A DNA stretch of 64,000 nucleotides from Vandiemenella viatica (GCA_031002005.1 CM061914.1:17346148-17410147); one strand, 5' to 3'; positions 46,590 through 58,345 are shown, numbered from the stretch's first letter. The notes: generated by a model from the sequence alone, not told the origin. Made by a program: numbers and translations.

Positions 46590-48195
46590 TAGGGATTACA
46601 ATGAAATTGGTTACTCTCAGAAGATGCAGGTTCGTTTTTTTGGCAATGATTATCTCGAGCATTCAATCTACCCATCTACGCTGATAACTAACATCTCTTG
46701 AGACCTCATCTCCATTGCAACTTATATCTTATTACTTTTTCTCTCTAGGAGTATGTATATTATTAATATCTATCTACTCTTAGAAATCAAAAATATAATT
46801 TTCTTATGAAAATATTTCTGTTCTGCCACAAGCCTCCTCTGGTTTACCATGGCTTTACTTAAAAAGACATTGGTAAACTTATAAGAGTAACCTTGCATCT
46901 CGATCTTCTGAGATCCCCATTTCTCTTATTCCTAGTAGAATTTTCTACAAAATATTTTACAGAAAACATTACAGAAAACACACAAGTCCTGCCACGGTCA
47001 CCATGTGACGATTATCGTTGATTATGGACTGATTATAATTATAAATAACTCAGTCCTTTCGATCTAAACAAATACGGTTTATTTTAAATTATTTGAATCT
47101 ACTAGGGATTACAATGAAATTGGTTACTGTAAGAAGATGCAGGTTCGTTTTTTGGCAATGATTATCTCAAGCATTCAATCTACTCATCTACGCTGATAAC
47201 TAACATCTCTTGAGACCTCATCTCCATAGCAACTTATATCTTATTGCTTTTTCTCTCTAAGAGTATATATATTATTAATTTCTATCTTCTCTTAGAAATT
47301 AAAAATATAACTTTCTTATAAAAATATTTCTATTCTGTCACAAATTTACCTATATCATTTTCATTGGTGCTCTTATGTCTTTCGTTAATATAGTATCTAA
47401 CACTAATTGTGGCATACATTCTCGATCAAACCAACGAAATTCTAATACATTTTTTTCTCGTTGCCATCCATTATAGTCAGATTTTAAGGAACTCGGAAAA
47501 CGCGAATGAGGATTACGCCAAATACTTGAAATTTACTGAGCTATTAAGACCAGTTGACGTAATTCAACTATGCACGCTCTAAATAATTTTTTGTGAAATT
47601 TACGGATTTAAAAATATCAAAGGTATAAATATAACAAGATTTCATAAATTCTGCTCTACTTACAAAGCTGAAAATAAAGAAGATCCTTTTAAAAAAATTA
47701 TTAAAAAACTGTTATGCCTCTACTTTACCTCCGTGAAAAGTTAAATTACGTCAATATGTCTTAAGAACTCAGTACATTTCAAGTATTTGGCGTAACCTCA
47801 TTCGCGTTTTACGAGTTTCTTAAAAGCTGAATATAATGGATGGAAATGACAGAAAAATGTATTAGAATTTCGATGGTTTGATTGAGAATGTATGCCACAA
47901 TTAGAGTGCTATATTTAACCAAAGACATGAGGTCATCGGTGAAAATAATACAGATAAATTGAAACATTTCTCTCGTAATTGCATTCGTTCTGTTATTAAT
48001 TGAATACGAATGCTTTGCTATTTTCAGATAATGCTACATAACCAGAAGTTGAAGAGTATTGGAGTACTGATGACGACTTTGCTGCCAACGATGATGGTTA
48101 TAATGAAGCAATCAATACTAATGAAGAATAAAACATATAAACCTATTTAATTAGTTCATCAAAATGAATTTTATCAAATAATTTCATTTTTGTTC

Positions 48196-49632
48196 TAACT
48201 GGAGAACCCGCCTTCGCTCAGGGAGTTGATATGAGATTGTGTAGCAGTTGAAATAAAATGATAAATTTTAAACTATAAGAGGTAATTTTTTCATCAATAA
48301 CATATTCTAACTTGTTTGTAAGCAATATTTTTCATTTTGCTGTCTGGGGTATATATGTACAAATGTTTCGAATTTCCTACTCCAGAGCAAGCTATGTATA
48401 GTGAGAGAAAGGAGTCTTTGAGGTTGATGCCGCAATCTGTTACAGTTTGTCCTTGCGCTTTGTTAATTGTAAAACTATACACTAATTTGATTGGAAATTG
48501 CAGTCTTTTAAATTGGAATGGCAGCTCAGTAGAGATCAGTGGTATTTTGGGGATTTATAGTCTTCTTTGGGTAGTGGTAGTAATGATCCCATTTTGTGAT
48601 AGATTTGTCTTTGGATGGAAAAAGCATAATCGATTTCATCTCTGTTAGTATTGATCGAAGTGACACCGAAGGAAGTCATTTGAAAGCAGGCGTTGTACGC
48701 TTTTATATTTTGAAGAAAGTGTTTCAATTATGGAGTTTCCCCGGTCATATAATGTAGGAATTCCTGCGGATGTGCTTCCAGTGATGGTAATCGAATTTTT
48801 CCATTCACGCAACAGAATCCTGGTGTTTCTCCACTAAATTTTTTCCAGTTGCAAAATTGGCAGATGTTTTCCATTTTTCCGATTACGACGTGTATGTGTT
48901 TGTTGTATTATTTTGTCGGGTAGTAGTGGAATACTTCATTTGTTATGTTGTACTGTTTACTTATCATCGTTCGCGCTTCTCGTAGGGTGATATTATCGTG
49001 GGTGGCTTGCGTTTGCAGTCTTTTATTATAAGATTGTGTTGCTATTTTTGATTCTTTAATTCGTTCATTTCGTTGTTCTTTAGTTTCTCAGCTTCTCACG
49101 GTGCTCATTTTCGTTCGTTGGGAACGTAAAAGTACTTCGCGCTCTTCGACTGTTTCGTTTTTTCGGTGTTCTTTTTGTTTTCACTGTTTCGCTTTACAAC
49201 TGGCAAGATCTCCTCCTCTTTTAAGTTTGGGCACTGTATAAAATATAAATCAAATCAACTTTTTACTAACAAGTACACTAAGTACATTTTACACACTTTA
49301 TTTTCGATTTATATTCACTCACTGTATCACTTTGACTACTCACACTTCACTGTTCAACCCTTATATCTTGAACAGCAATCCCTTCAGGTAAAAATGGAAA
49401 CCTTCTTCAATGTTTGTTTTTATTTACATACTGCACTACTTTGGAATTTTCACTTCTTTTTCGGTTCTTTCGTTCGTCGCTGATAAAGTGATGTTCGAAC
49501 CCACGACGGATCTTGTTTTATACAATCCACCAATGGGTAGTACCACCCATACATAAAAAGGCTTCGAATAGCCCACAATGTTTCAGAACATTCCACAACA
49601 TTCGAGAGTGTTCTGGAATGTTCCACAATGAT
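48196..49632 (-). pseudogene. Helitron relic: N-terminal domain joined to helicase C-terminus
   Basis: On the minus strand from about 49090, fragments of the Helitron N-terminal region appear: an Arg/Asn-rich repeat with IATQSYNKRLQTQATHDN near 49030, then MENICQFCNWKKFSGETPGFC near 48870, and AYNACFQMTSFGVTSIN with RQIYHKMGSLLP at 48536-48727. With almost no gap the next text is LPFQFKRLQFPIKL and INKAQGQT...CGINL with LYIYTPD (48294-48520), the end of the Pif1-type helicase. The Rep nuclease and most of the helicase are therefore deleted. The 3' end near 48199 (plus CTAACTGGAGAACCCGC) matches that of the element at 49633. Confidence 0.8.
49581..49625. promoter_or_regulatory. Heat-shock-element-like cluster
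   Basis: TTCTGGAATGTTC at 49611-49623 is a perfect three-unit HSE (TTCnnGAAnnTTC), and GAACATTC at 49586-49593 is a two-unit site, with a further TTCG between them. They lie at the upstream edge of the Helitron relic. Binding by HSF is inferred from motif match only. Confidence 0.55.
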
Positions 49633-49960
49633 CTAGCTGGGATACCCGGCTTCGATCAGGGAGTTGATATGATATTGTGTGGTAGTTGGAATAAAGAGAT
49701 AAACTTTAAAATATGATAAACTTTATTTATGTTCTGGAATACTGTGGCATGCTCTCAAAAATTTTCGAATATTTTGAACTGCTGTAGAAATTTCTAGAGG
49801 GTGAAAATGCCAGCCCTTATATCTTCAACAGCTCACCCTACAGTTAAAAATGGGAACCTTCTTTATGGATAAGGGACCGAGGGCTACCACACCATATAAC
49901 TCCCTTGATCGTACCGGGACTCGTTTTTTAGTTTTAGCGGCTCGCACATTGTACACTTAC
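49633..49960 (-). mobile_element. Short non-autonomous Helitron-like element
   Basis: Its 3' end (plus-strand CTAGCTGGGATACCCGGC at about 49634) shares about 85 bp with the 3' end near 48199. The other end (49883-49920) is an imperfect inverted copy: CTACCACACCATATAACTCC against GGAGTTGATATGATATTGTG. Its interior at 49815-49865 matches 49360-49412 in the larger element, so it looks like an internal deletion derivative. HSE-like GAANNTTC and TTCNNGAA occur at 49787 and 49732. Confidence 0.65.
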
Positions 49961-50299
49961 TTTTATAATATATATTGATTTTTCGATCCTGTAGACAGTA
50001 CATAGAAGACAAATAAAAATATGTTATTTGTAGAAGTATATCACATATCAATATTTTTCACTCAATGTCGAATATATGAAATTCTAAAAAAATAAGTACA
50101 AATGAGAATCTCTTAACTGCTCCAAAATCTTTATGCTTGCTAAGAGTCACATGGTCTGGCGAGAGCCAAACGCACCTTAAATCAGCCTGGCGCCTTTATG
50201 CAATTCACTCGCGCTTTCGTATAACATTTCCGATCACTTGGCGGGTGTAAAATCCCACTGAAATCGTCTGTCTTTTCAGAATTATTTATTTGTGGGTGT

Positions 50300-51795
50300 T
50301 GTAACGGAATGACGAAAATGGATCATTCCATACATTTTTGTATTTATCATATAAAAATAATAGTCAGGGAGGCTTGTCGGCATCCGCTGGTCCTCCCAAA
50401 TAGTGAGTCGCCAGGAAGTCGCGACAGCCAGGCGGCGAGGGAACATTGGACAGCCTCCCATGAGTAACAGCTTCACCCAGACACAAGACGGTCGGCTTAC
50501 GGAATTTCTCTCGCCTCAGGTGAACGGACTACTGTTGACCTATACGCCAATGGACCTTGTGAAGGTCGAAGTTCCGGAGTGTGCCGACTGAGTCTGAAAT
50601 CGTGCGGGTCTCCCGAAGTTGATTTGGTGAATCGCTTTAGTTACAGCATCAGCGCGTTTCTAATTCCTGTGAATTTCTCTCTATGTTAAAATTGCGTTCT
50701 GGGAAGGGGCGTGGCTACCACGAGCGACGGCGGACGAGAGAGAAGAACTTTACATCCAGCCTTCAGAGTGGAAGGTTGTGTCTGGAATCCGACCCCGAGG
50801 TTGGAACTGTGGACTTCGTGCCAAGCCCTCCAAGATAGAAGTGAATCCTCTAAGAGATGGAAAAGACGGACTGCGGCAGTGAGGTCGCTGTGCAGCCACT
50901 CTGTACGTTGCGTGAAGGACGTACTGCCCTTTCAGCTGTAGCTAATACGCTATAGCATTTTAATTTAATTTTTTAATTTAATTTAATTTAATTTAATTGC
51001 AATGGAGCACAGGCTCCGGTGGCAATTTTCCTACACACCCATCTTCCCCCTATCCTGCAACCACCTACATTTGCCCTCTACAAATTTTATCTTTAAATTC
51101 TTTCAAAGTTTTCGGTAAATTATTCATCATTTCTCTTGGTAACTCATTCCAATCCCTGACACCCTTACGCCTCTCGGCACAACGGTAATTACTCACCGAA
51201 CATTACACTGTGATACTTGCCTACAGTCATTAAGTACAATCATGTAATGACCCTTTCAAAGTAAACTTTTAGTGATTAGGAGTGCTCGCCTCCGGAAGAT
51301 AATGAGCTAGTGTCTACTAATGCCACGAGATAATTTTGATTTGTATCTCGGCAGGATAAACAGTCATAGTGAGCTTAAAAATCACCACGTTTGGCGGGTA
51401 ATTTAACATTATCCTGGCACCTGACAACTTTCAACTAAACATATTTCATGTTAATATTGCTTTTATTCTCTTTAGATTAGTTCCCGGTTATTTTAAAGGG
51501 AACCTTTCATTAAAGCCAAATGTGAAGCGTCTATTATCCTAATGACAACTTAACGACGTTGCATTTGTTTTTCAATCGTGTTTAAATAGTAGGGCTTTAA
51601 AAACTATGTCAATAGTAAGGCTAGGCTTCTTTGCTTGATTCCTTTTTATGATTTAATGTATTAATATTAAAAGTAAATGAGTCTGTACACCTGTACGAGA
51701 ACAAAATAAACAATCAGCATTGGTTTATTTGATATTAATAAGAGGAGTCAGAAAGTTTTCACCCTTTCCTCCCACCCAATCAAGCAACTACTACA
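50300..51795. mobile_element. Solo LTR (about 1.25 kb) with nested LINE fragment, GTGT duplication
   Basis: The element starts TGTAACGGAATG and ends ACTACTACA, flanked by GTGT at 50296-50299 and 51796-51799. It interrupts the right arm of the palindromic element; the uninterrupted left arm shows the empty site. No primer site, gag or pol is present. Open frames in the 50400-50940 GC-rich part have no recognisable domain. Subtracting the LINE fragment leaves about 1.25 kb. Confidence 0.75.
50960..51180 (-). mobile_element. LINE 3' fragment inside the solo LTR
   Basis: This is an inverse copy of the 3' end of the 14596 family: the (ATTTA)n-type tail at 50963-50997, the hairpin GGAGC-CTGT-GCTCC (read minus), the 3' UTR, and the last codons up to the DWNELPREMMNNLP region near 51170. 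Confidence 0.88.
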
Positions 51796-52043
51796 GTGTA
51801 AATATTATCGGTGTAAATCTCAGAATGTCTCATTTACATTTATCGAAATTTAGGAAATACATTTTTGAAAAGGCGTGGCAAAATTTTAAACACGGGCTAA
51901 ATAATATGGCTTAATTATTTTTCAAATTAATAAAAACCAGAGTTGAAGGTAGTATTAAAATTTCAAAATGCCTCAAGGACGTTTATTGTAAATAAAAAAT
52001 TTCAAAGATTGACTAGGTTCCACCACCCTTCAGCCAGGTCAGT

Positions 52044-53249
52044 TTTTGTACTTAGAAATTACAAATGAAGTGTTATACAAATTTTAACGGTGCCTCAAAT
52101 ACCTGCCCTAAATGTTTAACAGCTCTCAGACTATTACAATTATTACACCATTTAACTGAACCACTACACCGCATTTAAATTTTCGTTCCGCAGATTAATA
52201 TCTGCTGCACATAAAATTTGTCATTGAAAAGGGTACTATGAAATGAATATTTCATTTTCATTATACGTACAAGAACACTATTTTGGTGGTTATGAAGGCG
52301 CTGAGAGATGTTTTGGTCTTATTGAGGTAGTCTGCCCACGGTAGGGGGTTGACCTGACGAAAACAGTTTCTGAGTAGCGCTGGGACGGCATTGAGGAAAA
52401 ATAAAGCCAAGTGAAACATTTATGAGGTGAACCTGAAAATCAACGGTAAGCCCAGACCACCCCAGACTTTTGCTAAGGGACAGAGGCTGAGGAATATTCG
52501 AGCTGGAGTTACCGACGAGGTGACTTGGCTCGGTTGCCGCCAGGAGTCAGTTGTTAAAGCGGGGCACAGTGTTTGTGATTGGTGATTTTGAATGGTGAAG
52601 ACATCTGCCTACGTTATGTAGATTGTGGAATTGTGATTCGAAAGTGTGCTGAATGGCTGCAAAGCATGGTAAATATCGTTGAGTAATAAAATTGCATTGC
52701 TCTTCCGTTTCAGTTGAACCCAAAACGTTCTGTCAGGGAGACCTGCGTGGATAAAGAGATTTCTCGGTGCTCTTTATAATCTGATTTGTTAATTGCTACC
52801 TGAAGTAGGCCTGAATATAGGCAGCAAAACGCCAGAAATACTCTCTCCGTAGCACGAATTATGAAATTGTATCAGATATCAGTTGTTAAACTTGAACATT
52901 AAATCACGATAGCGCCATTAGGTTAAAGTATACTGAAGGTATATCTTGAGTATTTGTGATATATGATGTCTGCAATGGCGGTATTTAAACTACAAACCTT
53001 TCTTGATATTAGGAACGTACAGTTTATTTAAGCTGTTGGCATTATTTGATGATAAAGCAGTTATTTAAGTGAACTAGTGGTACACTATAAATATTCTGGA
53101 TATATTTATATATACTGTACTAGCTGTTCGCTTGTCGCTCAGAATATTCAATAAATGTGTTACTGGCAAATAATCATCTAATCTATAGCTGTCTTCCGTA
53201 CATGGTCAGGAAATATCCTTGCCTGTCATCGACAAACAATAAGCACTAT
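52044..53249. other. Intron sequence, nothing recognised
   Basis: Mixed-composition sequence without a gene or identifiable repeat. 52440-52760 is somewhat GC-richer but has stops in all frames. Confidence 0.5.
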
Positions 53250-53252
53250 TAA

Positions 53253-54344
53253 GGCTGCTTTTCCACTACGCGGCTAGTCGCGGGCGACCGCAGTCGCTAG
53301 CGGCTAGTTTTGTAGCGACTGTTGTAGCGACTGCGCGCGCTGCTGTATTCCACAAACCAGCTCATTTTAAAAATGGATGTCGAAGAAATACATGACGTTA
53401 ACAAAAAGAAAACGAAAATATAGATTTGGATACATCCTTTGTTTTTTGCATTGATGTCGGAGCTTACGGAAAATGCAGTGTCGCATCTATATTTCAATAT
53501 AATATATACTATAAAAAGAACACACCGATACGTTATGTTTTCGTCGGTGATGATCCTTTCTAACTAACTGGTAAAGTTTTGCGTCCGTAAAGAGGGCGAA
53601 CTTTGACAACAAAAAAAGAGTTTTTAACTGCAGGTAAGGCGATAAATATGGTATAATTAATTAAAATTAAATTGCAATAGAGCGCACGCTCCGGTGGCAC
53701 TTTCCCCTCTTCCTGCATCCACCTACATTCGCACTCTACATATTTTAACTTTATATTCTTTCAACTTTTTGGTAAATTATTCATCATTTCTCTTAATAAC
53801 TTATTCCAATCCCTGACACCCTTACCTAAAGAAGAGAATCTTCCTACAACCTTGTGCCTGAAATCGAGTCCCAGCTTGTCGTCATTGTCATCTTTTCCCT
53901 TCCATGCATTACTTTTCATTCTTACACCAGTATCTTTCCATGTCTCCTCACCAATATACGAGTTGTACACACCCATGACTCTCTTCACCTTCATCCTGTC
54001 TTGCAATTAATCCCATTCCATCTCTTTTTAAATGGCGTATATTTCACAGAGCTTTAAACGCATACATAGGTTTTTCTATAGATAGCGTAAGCTACGTGTA
54101 TTTTGCGTAATTTTGTGCGTGAAAGGCGGTCAGTCGCGCGCGGTTAGTCGCGCAGTGTGAATGGCGCAGTAAGTTTACATCGCTATTGAGTCGCGCGCGG
54201 CTGCTCGAGTCGCGTGTCCTTTTGCTGTCGCGACGACAGCCAAATCGCGGTCGCGTCGATGGGTATGGTCAATGCCATAACTGAATAAATAACAATCGCG
54301 CGCGTCCAGCCGCCCGCGGCTAGCTGCGTAGTGGAAAACATGCC
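53253..54344 (+). mobile_element. PIF/Harbinger deletion derivative, TAA duplication
   Basis: The termini GGCTGCTTTTCCACTACGCG and, inverted at the right end, GGCATGTTTTCCACTACGCA are flanked by TAA at 53250-53252 and 54345-54347, a 3-bp duplication typical of PIF/Harbinger. Inside, a short stretch of transposase (53376-53520) keeps a basic start (KRKRKYRFG) fused almost directly to a catalytic-region segment (FCIDVGAYGKCSVASIF), so most of the protein is deleted. Subterminal regions repeat GTCGCG-like motifs. A LINE fragment (53650-54010) is nested. Confidence 0.85.
53650..54010 (-). mobile_element. LINE 3' fragment inside the Harbinger derivative
   Basis: Same family as 14596. The minus-strand frame 53761-54006 reads MQDRMKVKRVMGVYNSYIGEE then DWNKLLREMMNNLP. 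The terminal hairpin reads GGAGCG-TG-CGCTCT, with a changed loop and a still-pairing stem. Confidence 0.85.
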
Positions 54345-54347
54345 TAA

Positions 54348-55189
54348 GTGTTCTGGTAACAAGGGACGAGTATGCCGTTTACAACGTGCCACGTGCCGAC
54401 GTAGCTGGTCGGACCAGTAAAAAAGACATTTAAGTGGACTGACAGGGCTGTACGGGCATCGTGAAACACATAAATGAATTTGAAGGAAAGGGTGGTCGTT
54501 TCCTTTCCTCTGCGTGTCATAGTGATCCTGTTGTAGATAACTGTTACTAGTGTGTTTGCTTATGGGTATGAGGGAAGGAACGGAGTGAACTCCTGAAGCA
54601 GGGCATTCGTGCCTACTACACCATGTTTTACATCCGACTGACGAGTCGACATGAACTCGGCCGTACGTCTACAACGTCCCTCGATATTCAATATACGATA
54701 TAGTTATTATTGCTTCTGCTCCACCATACTACCGCCCAGGTCCCAAATGGTGAGAATTCCTCTCACCAACAGGGCTCAAAGCAACTAACTCCGAATTAAA
54801 TATTATTTTTGGTTAAATTCGTCGTGTGTGTATTTGTTATATTAAAATTTTATAACTATTTCCACTGTATCTCTTGAATACATGTGACGATATCTGGGAA
54901 GTTGGTAGCACTGACGGGACTCTCCTCGGGGACGCTCGGGGAGTGCTGCTTCTCATATTTGGACCCCCCTGTCCCTGTCCCTGGGTGAGATTTAACTTAC
55001 ACTTTTAATTTTTAAATAATTAAATTTATTTGATATGTTCGTGTATTTTGATGCAGGCCGGTTACTACTGAGCGTTATTACTGATGTCTTCTATGTACTA
55101 TACTTTTTCTGTGAAACGAGAGGAGAAAAATGATATGAAAAGTTGACGTGGGATTTTTACTGACCCCCCCTTTAAACGAGAGAACCCCC
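54348..55189. other. Intron sequence, nothing recognised
   Basis: No gene was recognised. C-rich runs at 54964-54990 and 55166-55195 are simple sequence; the second abuts the truncated Tc1 element. Confidence 0.5.
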
Positions 55190-56336
55190 CCTCTGCTGGA
55201 CCAGCGTTCGTGCTGGACGTGCAGAACGCGTGAGACGACGTTTCATCCAGTCCCAAACATGCTCAATGGGGGACAGATCCGGAGATCTCGCTGGCCAGGG
55301 TAGTTGACTTACACCTTCTAGAGCACGTTGGGTGGCACGGGATACATGTGGACATGCATTCTCCTGTTGGAACAGCATGTTCCCTTGCCGGTCTAGGAAT
55401 GGTAGAACGATGTGTTCGATGACGGTTTGAATGTACCGTGCACTGTTCAGTGTCCCCTCGACGATCACCAGAGGTGTATGGCCAGTGTAGGAGATCGCTC
55501 CCCACACCATGATGCCGGGTGTTGGCCCTGTGTGCCTCGGTCGTATGCAGTTCTGATTGTGGCGCTCACCTGCACGGCGCCAAACACGCATACGACCATC
55601 ATTGGCACCAAGGCAGAAGCGACTCTCATCACTGAAGACGACACGTCTCCATTCGTCCCTCCATACACGCCTGTCGCGACACCACTGGAGGCGGGCTGCA
55701 CGATGTTGGGGCGTGAGCGGAAGACGACCTAACGGTGCGCGGGACCGTAGCCCAGCTTCATGGAGACGGTTGCGAATGGTCCTCTCTGATACCCCAGGAG
55801 CAACAGTGTTCCTAATTTTCCGGGAAGTGGCGGTGCGGTCCCCTACGGCACTGCGTAGGATGCGACGGTCTTGGCGTGCGTCCGTGCGTCACTGCTGTCC
55901 GGACCCAGGTCGACGGGCACGTGCACATTCCGCCGACCACTGGCGACAACATCGATGTACTGTGGAGACCTCGCGCCCCACATGTTGAGCAATTCGGTGG
56001 TACGTCCACCCGGCCTCCCGCATGCCCACTATACGCCCTCGTTCAAAGTCCGTCAACTGCACATACGGTTCACGTACACGCTGTCGCGGCATGCTACCAG
56101 TGTTAAAGACTGAGATGGAGCTCTGTATGCCACAGCAAACTGGCTGACACTGACTGTGGCGGTGCCCAACCGCTGCGCAGCTAGCACCCTTCGACGGCCA
56201 ACACTGCTGTTCCTGGTGTGTCCGCTGTGCCGTGCGTTTGATCATTGCTTGTACAGCCCTCTCGTAGTGTCCGGAGCAAGTATGGTGGGTCTTACACACC
56301 GGCGTCAATGTGTTCTTATTTCAATTTCCAGGAGTG
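55190..56336 (-). pseudogene. Tc1-like transposon, truncated, altered catalytic residue
   Basis: The right terminus in element orientation starts CTACACTCCTGGAAATTG at about 56336, a Tc1-type end. The transposase begins MPRQRVREPYVQLTDFERG near 56092, with the helix-turn-helix GWTYHRIAQHVGREVSTVHR. It is broken near 55890, and its C-terminal part (55172-55591) has HTGPTPGIMVWGAISY, PFLDRQGNMLFQQENACPH and RSPDLSPIEHVWDWM. The second catalytic Asp of the DDE triad (normally QQDNA) is Glu here. The left terminus is missing at a C-run near 55190. Confidence 0.88.
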
Positions 56337-58165
56337 TAGTTCATAACGTCTGAGATGGACTATATTCGGAAATGTGAACTTTTGCTTCTTTAAATAAAAG
56401 TAGTGAATGTAAGTGTATAGCGACTATTGTGTCGTTTGTTGGTTGACAGTATACTTTGGAAATTTTTCCTATAATTTGTGAAGTTGAATCAGTTTGAATT
56501 GCTTTGTGCAACGAAAAATTAGGGATTTAATGATCCACATTTTAATTCCTTACACTATACGTTTATGTTGATTTGACTATGTTTTTGTATTTGTGCTTTA
56601 ATACTTACAATTAGATCCGGTTTTTTCCTGCACACTACGCAAATGTCTATACTTTTATTTTTATCATCAATATTTTATGTATTACCTTTTTCAACAGCTA
56701 GATTAGTTCCTAATTTGCCACATGTTTTGATTAAAATTGCTAGACACCTTCACACTGACCCCATACACGCTAAATCCTAAAGTCTAAGATTAAATTAATA
56801 TTTTAATATGTTGAGCTATGGACCCTTTGCTTTATTTCAAATACAAATTACTCAGATTTATTAGACCCTATTAATTTGTCATTATACTATGATGACTGGA
56901 GATTTACCTTCTTTTATTACAATTAGTCAACTGTTGATAAGAAATTTTTTTTAATGACTGAGCGCCTCCATATCCTTAGATAATTAATAACTGGTAGTCA
57001 AAGTTGCCGCGGGCTCAGTTTTGATAATTTTATTGACATAGTATAAGTTATTTTTTCTATTATAATGGTCATGTTTTATACCCAAAATTGGAATCTTTGG
57101 ATTCAGAGCTACGGTGTGTGGCTGGAGTCACATTGAAAGGAGGATATTGAGGAAACATCATGTTGGTTATTTTAAAATCCCTGAGCACATCAGTTGATCT
57201 AACTAGACACAACTTATCTGTTATACCTGAAATAGTTTGTACTCCCAACGCTCGAGACGTAAGACAGAACAGGAGAAGAGGTTGTTTAAAGCCTTCCTTA
57301 GTGGGTACAAGTAGTGTCTTGAGAGACCTATGGAGAGACATACACGGGGCAGAAAGCCAAGCAATGTGGTGTGCTTTATGCTAGACCACCGAGGGCTGCT
57401 TCGTGGGGTGAGAGGTGTCGTGTTATAACAGGAACGGTGAAGGTGATGTGTGGACCTACCCAGCGGAGTGCCAGCACATGTGGCCAAAACGTGATCTGAT
57501 CTTCAGCATTTTTTTTTATATTTGTTTGTTCCGAGGGTGGCCTCCTATTGGCGAGTGTCTGAGCGTTTTTGGCTCCCAATGGCTGAAGGGGTGGATGTCA
57601 CGAGGGCTTGGCTGCGAGAAGCGACGTGCGGACGAGGAAGGGTTGGCGTTCGACGGTGTGAGACGGGACGCACAGACTGTACCACGCCAGCAACGCCAAA
57701 GAGACGCTATGCACCTCGATCCTACGCCAGCATGGCGTCCTGGGTAAACAGCCACCAAGCAATCCAGTTCAACCCAGCACACCCCTTGATAACTCTCTTG
57801 CTCAAATCTAAACCCACAAGACATTTGTTTTATCTGCGCCAATTGTGATTAAAAGTAACTTAAATGTTTTATTGTGAAATCTGTTTTCAATCGCCGTCCA
57901 GCCCTACATTATTGAGTTAATTAGAGATTGTTATGTAGACTCTATGATCAAGCATTTTTTTTTTCTTCGGCAGGCTCTTTCCTTTAAGTTAGGAAACTGC
58001 CGAATATCTGGCGCCCAGCCTGATTGACTTTAGATCACAGAACCCACCGAGTGACGCCTGAGTAAACAATTTTTCAATTTTGAAGAAAAGGGAGACATTA
58101 CACAGTGAAATCCGCATCTATTCGGACGACCGCGGTAGGTAAGCATTCGGGAGTACTCACTTTTG
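56337..58165. other. Intron sequence, nothing assigned
   Basis: 56340-57060 is AT-rich without signal. 57069-57341 (minus) and 57415-57848 (both strands) hold open frames of 90-110 aa. None shows a recognisable domain or a supported splice context, so they are not called as genes. Confidence 0.5.
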
Positions 58166-58345
58166 AATCCCCGTCCGGTCTTCTGGATTTGGGTTTTCTC
58201 TGGTTTCTCCAGGCGAATGCCAGGATGCTTCCTTATAAATAACATGGATGATTCTTTGCCGTTACTTGACTCCAGTCCTTCCCCGCCTCTAATGACCTCG
58301 AAGTCGACGAATTGTACAACCAGAAACAAGAAGGGGAAAAAAACA
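58166..58345 (+). mobile_element. tRNA-derived SINE, 5' truncated
   Basis: It begins inside the B-box region (GAATCCCCGTCCGG) and matches the body and 3' tail of the SINE at 60494, including CGCCTCTAATGACCTCGAAGTCGACGA. It ends in an A-rich stretch. Confidence 0.8.

Larger units (their letters stand above)
42058..47342 (-). mobile_element. Miniature LTR retrotransposon (TRIM-like), AATT duplication
   Basis: Two LTRs of about 340 bp (47004-47342, and 42058-42159 plus 46593-46830) start TGTGACG and end CCACA or TCACA. They enclose only about 170 bp (46831-47003). AATT occurs at 42054-42057 and 47343-47346. Reading minus, the internal region begins TGGTGACCGTGGCAGG (primer-site-like) and ends with a purine-rich GAGGAGGCT before the second LTR. 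There is no coding capacity, so it depended on another element. The low-coordinate LTR is split by the transposon 42160-46589. Confidence 0.85.
41299..52043. mobile_element. Palindromic (foldback) transposon, host of a nested insertion cluster
   Basis: The left arm is 41299-42057 continuing at 47343-47575. The right arm is 47730-48195 continuing at 49968-50295 and 51796-52043. The arms are inverted copies of each other around a loop of about 155 bp. The outer 580 bp of each arm act as a long terminal repeat. The inner parts encode, pointing away from the loop, the C-terminus of a transposase: YNGWK then LEFRWFD, and after an intron an acidic tail (STDDDFAANDDGYNEAINTNEE near 48060-48130). These resemble the C-terminus of the transposase at 43002-45846. 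The structure looks like two head-to-head copies of one transposon's 3' end. The interruptions are other elements listed separately. Confidence 0.82.

Noticed and set aside
50403..50941. Small open frames in a GC-rich segment
   Set aside because: They lie within the LTR bounded by GTGT duplications and have no recognisable product.
57069..57848. Open frames of 90-110 aa on both strands
   Set aside because: No domain, no splice context and overlapping frames on both strands; no support for a real gene.
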